This document shows positions 1-6,943 of a DNA stretch of 51,386 bases, in pieces. Source of the DNA: Provencibacterium sp. (GTDB taxonomy: Bacteria; Bacillota; Clostridia; Oscillospirales; Ruminococcaceae); the NCBI GenBank assembly GCA_022793895.1, contig JAAWDS010000018.1, positions 1 through 51,386 of the forward strand, given 5' to 3'. The notes beneath the pieces were generated by a model, which ran no database searches, had not been told where the DNA came from, and saw only the letters and a list, made by a program, of their open reading frames with translations. Numbering within the stretch: the stretch's first letter is position 1; the number at the start of each line of letters is the position of its first letter. The translations under genes were made by a program, and so were the position numbers.

Positions 1-40
1 CTCATTTCCTAAAGGTTCGCTTTCTTTCAGCTTCCAATGT

Positions 41-56
41 TGTTCAATTTTCAAGG
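41..56 (-). promoter_or_regulatory. rRNA operon leader / processing sequence (rRNA genes off the left edge)
   Basis: Read on the minus strand this gives CCTTGAAAATTGAACA, a sequence very commonly found in Firmicute rRNA leaders and spacers, where it takes part in the RNase III processing stems. It lies downstream of a strong minus-strand promoter. An rRNA operon, probably starting with 16S, is therefore expected just beyond position 1, reading away from the window. No rRNA gene body is inside the window, so this is an inference from the leader only. Confidence 0.6.
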
Positions 57-86
57 TGCGCATGCCCCGTTCGGGACAGCTTAGTT

Positions 87-116
87 ATATTACCATATCC
101 CACCCCCTTCTGTCAA
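87..116 (-). promoter_or_regulatory. Strong promoter, probably of the rRNA operon to the left
   Basis: On the minus strand there is TTGACA (111-116), an 18-nt spacer and TAATAT (87-92). A GC-rich dyad follows (CCCGAACGGGG near 65-76), then the rRNA-type leader. Nothing codes between this promoter and the left edge. The stretch 117-322 is AT-rich, with no gene and no convincing terminator. Confidence 0.65.
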
Positions 117-322
117 TACCCTCTTTCGTAAATATTTGAAAGTTTTTTTCCTTATTCTCTTTTTTACACCCCACTGGACCCTTTAAAACCTAGTGTTTAT
201 GCGGGTTTTACCCCTTCTGAAATTTATCGGCTTTTTTCGATTTTCTTAGAAAATTGTTGGAAAAAGGGGGCCTGGGTTTTAAAAGATTTCCGGGAAGCTC
301 AATAAAAAGGCTTAATATTCCT

Positions 323-1249
323 TCAATGGGACAGCGCCAATTGTGTTTGAGCCGGAGCTTCTAAGCGTTCATTCGCCGTCCGAACGCTTTGAGGATCTAT
401 ATCGATTCCTATATAATGCCGGTTTAACTGTCTTGCTGCTACGCAGGTGGTTCCAGAGCCTACAAATGGGTCTAACACGATTTGTCCTTCAATGGTAACT
501 AGCCCAATCAACAATTCCATTAATTTAAGCGGTTTCTGTGCGACATGTTTTCCGTGATCCTCTGGTGTCGCCTCTACTTTGAGAGTATTAGAAAAGACCG
601 CTTTCTTCTCCGCTTGACGGTTATATTTTTGTAATGCCGCTTCATTCCATGCTCCCACCTCATTCTCCAACACATTATCCGCAAGTGTTCCTCCCGTTCG
701 GTATGGCTTTTGAAACCATAGAACCGGTTCAAAGAGCGGCCGCAAATTGGCCACCCGCCACCCAGCCCATCGCAGCTCATTTATTTTATCGCCCCGGCGC
801 TCGTAGATTGCCGATAAACGCTGAGCCCGTTGTGGGGCTGTTCCCTTTTCCCAGGAAAGCATATCTTTGAAGGTGAACCCAGCGTCCTCCATGGCAATGA
901 TGCACCGGTGTGCATATCGCCTTCCTGCCAAAATCAAGCAGCTACCTCCCGGCTTCAAAACCTTCAACCAGCTAGCCGCCCATGAAGCGCACCAGCTTTG
1001 ATATTCCAGAGGAATCTTTTTATCCGCCTCGCTCCAACCATTCAAGGGCTTTCCCCTTCGCTTGAAAATTTCTCCAGCTTCGAGCTGTGCCGAGGAAGCC
1101 CCGCCATATGCTAGATTTTGGTTGTTATGCAACACATCCCACTCGTCATATCCAATCCCATAAGGTATATCGGACACGATAGCATGAACCGACTCTTCTG
1201 GGAAGTTTTTTACTATTTCAATCGAATTTCCTAAAATAATCTCATCCAT
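323..1249 (-). CDS. HindIII-type DNA adenine methyltransferase (modification subunit)
   Basis: 308 aa. Transfers a methyl group from S-adenosylmethionine to DNA and should protect the host from the neighbouring nuclease. The motif order is that of the beta class: the catalytic motif IV SDIPYG near residues 26-31 comes first, and the AdoMet-binding DPFVGSGTT near 260-268 comes last. The DIPYG and DEWDVLHNN context resembles M.HindIII as I remember it, so AAGCTT is the predicted target. That specificity is inferred from the partner gene and is not visible here. The ATG overlaps the stop of the nuclease gene as TAATG, which implies translational coupling. The reading frame is intact. Its DNA is poorer in G+C than the flanks, which suggests acquisition by transfer. 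Confidence 0.88.
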   Translation of the reverse strand: MDEIILGNSIEIVKNFPEESVHAIVSDIPYGIGYDEWDVLHNNQNLAYGGASSAQLEAGEIFKRRGKPLNGWSEADKKIPLEYQSWCASWAASWLKVLKPGGSCLILAGRRYAHRCIIAMEDAGFTFKDMLSWEKGTAPQRAQRLSAIYERRGDKINELRWAGWRVANLRPLFEPVLWFQKPYRTGGTLADNVLENEVGAWNEAALQKYNRQAEKKAVFSNTLKVEATPEDHGKHVAQKPLKLMELLIGLVTIEGQIVLDPFVGSGTTCVAARQLNRHYIGIDIDPQSVRTANERLEAPAQTQLALSH

Positions 1250-2115
1250 TATATCTGTAACCCTCTGATATAGGCGTCAATTTGAGCAATCTTTTCATGA
1301 ATCTTTTTAGTTTTTATTAATTCGCAGATAGCCTCTTCCCGCGAATACCGCTCTATCTTCTTCATTTCCTCGATCCAAAATGATTTCTCCTGATTTCCGC
1401 GTTCGGCAATCGCCGCGATTTGAACGTTTAACAGTCCGGCAAATGCTCCCTCACTCATTCCGAGCATAGCAAGCAGCTCATCATTAAATTTCTCAATAAA
1501 GCGCCGCTTTATCTCTGTATATAATACTTCATGCGCGTAAGTGCCGCAGAAGCCCTAGATCTTAGCGAAAGACAGGGCCTGCGTCTCCTTAATGCAGTGC
1601 TCAAGCAAAAAAATCAAGTGTTCCCAACTAAGTAGACATACGTTGTGAGAAATAGCTTGTACATATATCTGGCTATTTTTAGAGGGATACTGAAAGTAAG
1701 GAGAGCAAAGCACCGCATATTCTGAATCTTTTCTCCATCCAGAAAGCGCTGCGATTTTAAAGTCCTTTTGATTTTTAGCTGTTCTGCTCATTCGAAACGC
1801 TTTCGCATCCGCAACGAGCGTATAGCCATGGATCGGAGATTCCGCTAAAACATCCGCCGAGTCCCCACGTTCTTTTAATACGGTTGATTTCAACCCTATT
1901 TCTCTAAAAGCACGAGATAAAACCGCATCCGACGCTTTTGAAAACAGTTTTTCCTCTGTCGAATCGTGTGCAATGCTTTCCGGTATGGTTCCGATTTGTT
2001 TCAAAGTCTCCAAAAATTGGGGTTCTGTATTTATGTATTCTTCTAATGCCGATGAAGCTTCTTCAAAATCCATATGCGCAACCGCTTGGATGAGCGCCAC
2101 GATGTCGCTATACAT
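1249..2115 (-). pseudogene. HindIII-like type II restriction endonuclease, interrupted by an in-frame amber codon
   Basis: A single frame of 288 codons is broken by TAG at 1555-1557 (codon 187). Both halves match R.HindIII (300 aa) from memory. The motif VADAKAF carries the PD-(D/E)xK residues D103 and K105. It is followed by SRTAKNQKDFK, almost identical to HindIII and including D118/K120. The tail contains YSREEAI and IDAYIRG, like the HindIII C-terminus. The start is ATG 2115 with GGAGGTG eight bases upstream; an upstream in-frame TTG at 2181 lies inside the promoter and is unlikely. The downstream 101 codons have no good ribosome site of their own. The stop may inactivate the enzyme, or rare read-through may give a trace of it. 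The identification as a HindIII homologue is strong; the functional state is unknown. Confidence 0.85.
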
Positions 2116-2151
2116 TTCCTTCACCTCCACAATGGCTATGGTTTTTAGTAT

Positions 2152-2181
2152 ATCATACCCTCTGCTCGATTGCCAGAACAA
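2152..2181 (-). promoter_or_regulatory. Promoter of the restriction-modification pair
   Basis: On the minus strand there is TTGTTC (2176-2181), an 18-nt spacer and TATGAT (2152-2157). It sits about 40 bases before the nuclease start codon. This supports the ATG at 2115 over the upstream TTG at 2181. Confidence 0.45.
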
Positions 2182-2329
2182 CGAGAATCTGTAACCCGCC
2201 CTTCTCTATAAGCCGCCGTTTCCTAACGCAAAGTGTATACGGGTCTCTCTGTTCCAGGAGCCTGCTGAATCCCCCACAGAAACATAACCCGCGCCAGCCG
2301 GCCCATCTTTAACAAGGGGAAGGCTCCGC

Positions 2330-2358
2330 TTGACAAAAAGGCCGGATCTGTTTATGCT
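2330..2358 (+). promoter_or_regulatory. Promoter of the EamA transporter gene
   Basis: TTGACA (2330-2335), a 17-nt spacer and TATGCT (2353-2358), about 54 bases before the GTG start of the transporter. Confidence 0.65.
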
Positions 2359-2411
2359 GAAAAAGTTGGCCCGCCGGATGCGGGCCGAAACGACTTATAG
2401 GGGGATAAACT

Positions 2412-3320
2412 GTGGAAAAAAATGAAAAGAACCGGCTGCTCGCTCAGTTGGGGCTGCTGCTGGTTGCTATTATCTGGGGCTGGGGATTTATGGCCACCCG
2501 GATAGCCGTAGACGAAAACCTCTCCGCCTCGTTTATCATGATGGGCCGCTTTACGATTGCCGCCGCCGTCTTTGGGGCTGCTTTCTGGAAGCATATCCGC
2601 TCCACCATCACCCTGCGGATGGTGCAGGGCGGCGTTCTGGTGGGCGTTTTCCTATTTCTGGGGTTCATGGTTCAAACGCTGGCCATGGAACGCACCACCC
2701 CTTCCAACGCCGCCTTTTTAACGGCGACGAATGTGGTGATGGTCCCGTTTCTCTGGTGGGCCGCTGTCCACCGCCGGCCTCCGGCGCGGATGGTTGCCGC
2801 CTGCGTAGCCTGCCTAATAGGTATCGGCATCCTTTCGTTCCGTCCTGGGGATGGATTTGCCGTTTTCGGCGGGGATCTGCTGGCCCTGGCCTGCGCCTTC
2901 TTTTTCGCCTGTCAGATCGTGCTGACCGGCATCCTCGCGGCGCGGATGGATGCCCGGGTGCTGGTGTTCCTCCAGTTCGCAACGGCCGCCGTCCTTTCGG
3001 CCCTCTTTTTCTTCCTGCTGGATGGGGATCCCGCCGCCTTCCGGCCTGGGAAGGGGCTTGCCGCCGTCGGCTATCTCGGCGTGTTCAGCACCTGCCTGTG
3101 CTATTTCCTGCAAACGGTCGGGCAGCAGTATGTCCCCGCTTCCAAGGCGGCGCTCATCCTTTGCATGGAATCGCTGTTCGGATCGGTTTTTTCGGTGATA
3201 ATGGGTTATGACCAGCTAACTGCCAGCATGGCGGCAGGCGGACTGGTCATTATGGGCTCGGTTTTGCTTTCCGAAGCCGATATATCCTTCAAAAAAGGAA
3301 AAACGGCCGGCAAAAGGTAG
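2412..3320 (+). CDS. EamA/DMT-family inner membrane transporter
   Basis: 302 aa, the usual length for the drug/metabolite transporter superfamily. About ten hydrophobic segments form two tandem EamA halves. The first half opens with a helix ending in IIWGWGFMATRIAV, typical of the family's N-terminal motif, and the second half begins near residue 150. Such proteins export or import small metabolites; the substrate cannot be read from sequence. The start is GTG at 2412, behind a GGGGG tract at 2400-2404, and a good promoter lies upstream. The gene is monocistronic, between the restriction-modification island and a separately promoted gene. Confidence 0.8.
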   Translation: MEKNEKNRLLAQLGLLLVAIIWGWGFMATRIAVDENLSASFIMMGRFTIAAAVFGAAFWKHIRSTITLRMVQGGVLVGVFLFLGFMVQTLAMERTTPSNAAFLTATNVVMVPFLWWAAVHRRPPARMVAACVACLIGIGILSFRPGDGFAVFGGDLLALACAFFFACQIVLTGILAARMDARVLVFLQFATAAVLSALFFFLLDGDPAAFRPGKGLAAVGYLGVFSTCLCYFLQTVGQQYVPASKAALILCMESLFGSVFSVIMGYDQLTASMAAGGLVIMGSVLLSEADISFKKGKTAGKR

Positions 3321-3428
3321 AAGAGAAGGATATCCAAAATGAAAATTATAAATAATTGCTAAAAACTATCCCCTACATCAAGTAGAAACAGAAAATTTAT
3401 CTTCTGTCCAACAATCTTCAAAAAGGCA

Positions 3429-3437
3429 TGCTATAAT
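3429..3437 (+). promoter_or_regulatory. Extended -10 promoter of the flavodoxin-like gene
   Basis: TGCTATAAT (TG, one base, then TATAAT at 3432-3437), with no clear -35. It lies about 41 bases before the start codon, which also has AGGAGG at 3464-3469. Confidence 0.55.
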
Positions 3438-3478
3438 AGAGATAGTGCGTCCACTCAATTGCAAGGAGGAAATTACCA

Positions 3479-3907
3479 ATGGTTTTTAAAATGCGTATCC
3501 TATTCTTTTCGAAAGCTGGCAACAGCGAGCTGATGGCGCAGGCTATCTCCCGCGAGCAGAAAGCCGGCTGCGATAAGATCCCGCCCGCCTACCCCTGCGA
3601 AAGCGAAAAGCTGCTCTTCATCGGCGTTGAAACCACCAAAAAGACCGCGCCGCGCGAGGTGGTCGATTTCTGCAACGGCCTCACCCCCGCCCGTGCAAAG
3701 AACGTGGCGTTTTTCGGCATCGGTCCCTCGTTCGAGGCGCTGGACGAGCTGAAGGCCATCGTAGAGAAAAACGGGGTGGGCATTGCCGGAAAGCCCCATC
3801 AGTGCACCGTGAAGAGCGGTCTCTTCAAAGCCGGAAAGGTGACCGACGCGGATCTTGCCGCCGCCGCCAAGTGGTCGAACGAGATTGTTCAATCGATGGT
3901 CGGCTAA
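3479..3907 (+). CDS. Small flavodoxin-fold-like protein
   Basis: 142 aa, soluble. The N-terminus MRILFFSKAGNSELMAQAI resembles the first strand and phosphate-binding loop of flavodoxins (S-x-x-GN). It is followed by alternating strand and helix segments such as KLLFIGVE and NVAFFGIGP. I do not recognise a specific family, and FMN binding is an inference. The ATG at 3479 has AGGAGG nine bases upstream. It is a single-gene unit with its own promoter and a strong terminator. The flavodoxin-like role is a working hypothesis; a small redox or sensor domain is equally possible. Confidence 0.55.
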   Translation: MVFKMRILFFSKAGNSELMAQAISREQKAGCDKIPPAYPCESEKLLFIGVETTKKTAPREVVDFCNGLTPARAKNVAFFGIGPSFEALDELKAIVEKNGVGIAGKPHQCTVKSGLFKAGKVTDADLAAAAKWSNEIVQSMVG

Positions 3908-3924
3908 CCCATAACCGATAGATA

Positions 3925-3962
3925 AAAACAGGCTGCCCGCATCTGCGGACAGCCTGTTTTTT
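3925..3962 (+). terminator. Rho-independent terminator
   Basis: The arms AACAGGCTG and CAGCCTGTT flank a GC-rich centre and are followed by a run of T. It ends the flavodoxin-like unit and may also serve the convergent sleB gene, because the left side carries a run of A. Confidence 0.85.
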
Positions 3963-3988
3963 GCCCCTGACGCCGGCCAGGCATCGGT

Positions 3989-4681
3989 TCAATTGCAGAA
4001 AAGATGCGCTCCTATGCGCAGAATGACCGGGCGGGAGTGCATCCAGGCATTGGAGGTCTTGTCCGGGTTAAAGTAATAGAGCGCGCCGCCGGAAGGGTCC
4101 CAGCCGTTCAGGGCGTCCTTCGCCGCCCGGTAGGCCGAATCGGCAATGGGCTCGTTGATCTGCCCGTCCACAATGGCGGTGAACGCGCCGGACTGGTAGA
4201 CAACGCCCGCTACCGTATCCGGAAAGGAGGGATGCTCCACCCGGTTCAGAACTACGGCCCCCACCGCTACCTGTCCCTCATAGGGCTCGCCGCGCGCCTC
4301 AGCGGAAATGATCCGCGCCAAAAGCTGATAATCGGCGTCGCCTACCTCCCCGCCCCCGCCGCCGGCCGGAAGCCCCAGGGCGGCCAGCGTCGCCGAACCG
4401 GCGATACCATCCACCGCGAGGCCGTTTTTGCTCTGAAAATACCGTACTGCTTCTTCGGTCTGCGGGCCGTAGATCCCATCGGTTTCCCCGGAGAAATAAC
4501 CCCAGCTCTTCAGCCGCTCCTGAATCTTGCGCACCTCTGCGCCGCTGGAGCCGCGCTCCGAATAAACGGCGAGCGCCTCCCCTCCCCGAAACAGCGAGGC
4601 TTGCAGCACCAGCCCCACCATCGCCAGGTTGAGCAAAACCAAAAGCGCAAATCGAAGAATCTTCCTTCTGCTGATATCCAA
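3989..4681 (-). CDS. sleB: SleB-type spore cortex-lytic cell wall hydrolase
   Basis: 230 aa. One N-terminal membrane segment or uncleaved signal (residues about 8-28) is followed by a peptidoglycan-binding domain (about 45-105, with LKSWGYFSGETDGIYGPQT typical of the repeat). A glycine-rich linker then leads to a Hydrolase_2 (SleB) domain from about 115 to the end. The conserved AEARGE at 127-132 contains the expected catalytic glutamate. In spore formers SleB is laid down in the forespore and degrades cortex during germination. The start is TTG 4681, nine bases after GGGAG; no better in-frame start lies nearby. No ypeB partner is adjacent. A vegetative wall hydrolase of the same fold is the alternative. 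Confidence 0.82.
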   Translation of the reverse strand: MDISRRKILRFALLVLLNLAMVGLVLQASLFRGGEALAVYSERGSSGAEVRKIQERLKSWGYFSGETDGIYGPQTEEAVRYFQSKNGLAVDGIAGSATLAALGLPAGGGGGEVGDADYQLLARIISAEARGEPYEGQVAVGAVVLNRVEHPSFPDTVAGVVYQSGAFTAIVDGQINEPIADSAYRAAKDALNGWDPSGGALYYFNPDKTSNAWMHSRPVILRIGAHLFCN

Positions 4682-4846
4682 AACGGTTCACTCCCAAAAG
4701 TTTCTGTTTGCAGAATGAAGTTTTCCCGCAGGGGACGCAATTATCCCCATTCTGTGGCGGCATTTTGGAAAGAAAGAGCGGTTTTGTCACCAAAAATGCG
4801 GCGGCGTAATAGGATGGGGTATCTGAAACATCAGGGGGCAACTGCT

Positions 4847-5164
4847 ATGGAACTGCTGTGGATCATCTTTGTCACCGCCCTGGCGCTGACGGCGGCCTAC
4901 TATGCCGGCGGCTACCTCGACAGACGCACGCGCGAACGTCAAGAGGAAGAGGATAAAACCCGCCGGGCGGAATATCTGGAGCAAATGGCTGGATTCGCGC
5001 GCGGCTTTGCGGAGCTGCTGGTCCGCCGGGGACTGGCCGAACGGGGCGCCGTTCCGGAGATTGCCTGCGCTCTTAGCCGGTACACGGCCGGGTATTCCGA
5101 AGAGAGCTACACCGGCGAGGAATGGCGGCAATTGGAGGCGGCCCTGCGCGCGCCAGCCGATTAA
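4847..5164 (+). CDS. Small single-span membrane protein of unknown function
   Basis: 105 aa. The N-terminus MELLWIIFVTALALTAAYY is a membrane anchor. It is followed by a charged, helix-prone segment (LDRRTRERQEEEDKTRRAEY), then a mixed soluble tail. I do not recognise a family. The ATG at 4847 has GGGGG about nine bases upstream; the longer in-frame reading upstream is antisense to sleB and lacks support. The gene is divergent from sleB, convergent with the PAP2 gene, and ends at a long hairpin. Confidence 0.55.
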   Translation: MELLWIIFVTALALTAAYYAGGYLDRRTRERQEEEDKTRRAEYLEQMAGFARGFAELLVRRGLAERGAVPEIACALSRYTAGYSEESYTGEEWRQLEAALRAPAD

Positions 5165-5171
5165 AACAAGA

Positions 5172-5225
5172 GACTGCCTGCACCGATGCAAAGCGTCAAA
5201 GCCTTTTGCACCGGTGCAGGCAGTC
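5172..5225. terminator. Long bidirectional hairpin between convergent genes
   Basis: A stem of about 21 bp with one mismatch (outer arm GACTGCCTGCACC with GGTGCAGGCAGTC) around a loop of roughly 12 bases. T-runs are poor on both sides. Its place between convergent genes suggests a shared terminator or transcript-end stabiliser. Confidence 0.6.
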
Positions 5226-5253
5226 CTTAAACAGCAAACGGGGCCGCACCCCG

Positions 5254-6102
5254 TTATTGCCCGCGGCCCCGCCTTTTTTCGCAGGCGGTAAAAAGCCAGG
5301 GATAAAGGCCCATCCCCGCAAAAACCAGCAGCGCATAGCGCAGCAGGATAAAGGGCCCCTCCCCCGGCAGCAGCCGTTTGAGCAGCCAGGCCATCCCGCC
5401 CAAAAGCAGCGCCCCGCCCAGCCAGCGGCCTATCTTGACCCGCAGGGAGACTTCGGTGGTGAACCGGACAAACCGCCTCTCAAACGGGACGGCCAGCGCA
5501 AACCCCGCAAGGCACCCCTCGGCGGCATACAGATCATGTCCTCCGAAAAAGAACAAAAAGGGCAGCAGCAGCGCCGCGCTGAGAAGGCAGAGCGTCTCCC
5601 GGCTTTTCACCCGCCGCCAGAGCGCTTCGGTCCCCCAGGCGCAGAGCAGCCCCAGCGCGAGGCCCGCCAGCACGTCCTTCGGATAATGCACCCCCAGATA
5701 GAGCCGGGAAAAGCCCACCAGCACCATGAGAGCCCCGCAGGCCCACCGCCAGGCAGGACGGCGCGCCGTCAGGGCAAACAGGCCGTAGGCAGTGGCGGCA
5801 TTCTGGGAGTGCCCGCTCGGAAAGGAGTGGCCGGTGGCGGTGTGGATGCGCAGCGAACGCACCCCCATTTCCCCAATCGGGCGCGGCGCCTTTACCAGCT
5901 CCTTGAGGATGTTGCAGACCGGCAGGGAAACCGCCAGCGCATAGGCCAAGCGCTCCCCCCGCTCCCTATCCGCCGTCCAGTAGAGGATAGTGAAGATGAG
6001 CAGCAGCGCAGCCGGTTCGCCCAGCATGGTTATCGCCTGAAAAAAGACGTCCAACGCCGGGTTGGCGGCGGACTGTATCGCCCGGAGAATCTCCAGCTCC
6101 AT
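5254..6102 (-). CDS. PAP2-family membrane phosphatase
   Basis: 282 aa. It carries the three motifs of the PAP2/acid phosphatase fold: KELVKAPRP (K67 to R74-P75), PSGHS (95-99) and SRLYLGVHYPKD (132-143). Several membrane helices surround them, with further hydrophobic segments at the C-terminus. Enzymes of this family remove phosphate from undecaprenyl pyrophosphate, phosphatidate or related lipids; the substrate is not determined. The start follows the stop of the amidohydrolase directly, so it is the last gene of a DUF512-der-amidohydrolase-PAP2 transcription unit. Undecaprenyl-pyrophosphate recycling is a reasonable but unproven role. Confidence 0.85.
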   Translation of the reverse strand: MELEILRAIQSAANPALDVFFQAITMLGEPAALLLIFTILYWTADRERGERLAYALAVSLPVCNILKELVKAPRPIGEMGVRSLRIHTATGHSFPSGHSQNAATAYGLFALTARRPAWRWACGALMVLVGFSRLYLGVHYPKDVLAGLALGLLCAWGTEALWRRVKSRETLCLLSAALLLPFLFFFGGHDLYAAEGCLAGFALAVPFERRFVRFTTEVSLRVKIGRWLGGALLLGGMAWLLKRLLPGEGPFILLRYALLVFAGMGLYPWLFTACEKRRGRGQ

Positions 6103-6909
6103 CTAAAGTGCCTCCAGGTTCAATAGTTCCGCCGCGTTCCGGAACAGAATGCGCTCCTTGGCATCATCGCTCAAGGGGAGCGACTCGATAAAGCGGGCGG
6201 CGGTTTCGCTGTCCTGCCAGGGGCAATCGCTCCCAAAGAGGATCCGTTCGGCCCCGTGCTTGGAAATGATGCGCGCCGTCTGCCGGGGATCGATCCTCCC
6301 CGCCACAAAGGCGGTATCCAGATAGAGATCCTTCCCGGCCAGAAGCGCCTCCACATCGTCCCACAAATTCATCCCGCCCATGTGCGCTAAGATCAGGCGA
6401 AGCCGGGGGAAGTCGCGCTTTATCTGGACAAACATCGCCGGTGTGGCATGGATATGGTCCGGGGAGAACGGATCAAAGCCCGCATGGAAGCAGCAGGGGA
6501 GGCCAAGCTCGCTCATCCGCTCATAGAGGGGATAGAGCCGCTTCTCACCGGCGTCGAACCCCTGGTAATCGGGGTGCAGCTTCACCCCACGCAGCCCCAG
6601 GGCGGCAAAACCCTCCAGCCGTTCAAGCGCATCCGGACTGTCCGGATGGACGCTGCCGAAGGCCAGCAGCCGCCCGCCCGCTTCGGCCGTCACCGAAGCG
6701 GCGAACCGGTTCACATTTTGCTCCTGTCCGGGCGCGGTGGCAATGTGCAGCGTAACCGCCCGATCCACTCCCCATCCGTCAAATTTTTCAAGGCTCCCCG
6801 TCAAGGTCCCGTCGGTCTGCGGCGCAAGCCCGCTGACGGCGGCGAGCCGGCCGATCGCCCTTTCGCTGATCGTATCGGGAAACATGTGGGTGTGAAAATC
6901 AATACGCAT
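6103..6909 (-). CDS. Amidohydrolase-2 family metal-dependent hydrolase
   Basis: 268 aa. The TIM-barrel signature is visible: the metal-binding HTH in MRIDFHTHMFP near residue 6, GVKLHPDY, a barrel histidine in CCFHAG, LAHMGG, and the late aspartate in LFGSDCPW. The family hydrolyses or decarboxylates small aromatic or amide compounds; the substrate here is unknown. It sits between der and the PAP2 gene with almost no spacing, suggesting co-transcription rather than shared chemistry. The full-length frame shows no defects. Confidence 0.82.
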   Translation of the reverse strand: MRIDFHTHMFPDTISERAIGRLAAVSGLAPQTDGTLTGSLEKFDGWGVDRAVTLHIATAPGQEQNVNRFAASVTAEAGGRLLAFGSVHPDSPDALERLEGFAALGLRGVKLHPDYQGFDAGEKRLYPLYERMSELGLPCCFHAGFDPFSPDHIHATPAMFVQIKRDFPRLRLILAHMGGMNLWDDVEALLAGKDLYLDTAFVAGRIDPRQTARIISKHGAERILFGSDCPWQDSETAARFIESLPLSDDAKERILFRNAAELLNLEAL

Positions 6910-6943
6910 ACTGCAAACCTCCTGTCGTGCTGTGCGCGCCCCG

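Noticed and set aside
1249-1467. A 72-codon frame as a separate gene between the methylase and the nuclease
   Set aside because: It is the 3' part of the HindIII-like frame after the amber codon. The match continues upstream of its first ATG, and it has no proper ribosome site.
1555-1557. UAG reassigned to an amino acid in this organism
   Set aside because: An intact RF1 gene (prfA, with PET and GGQ motifs) is present at 13203-14279, and other genes here end in TAG (for example rbfA at 24922-24924), so UAG should be a stop.
4004-4846. Upstream extension of the 105-aa membrane protein
   Set aside because: It runs antisense through sleB; the ATG at 4847 has its own ribosome site and begins at the membrane anchor.
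5122-6126. A 334-codon plus-strand frame over the PAP2 gene
   Set aside because: PAP2 motifs on the minus strand are complete; the plus-strand product is low-complexity Gln/Pro/Arg.
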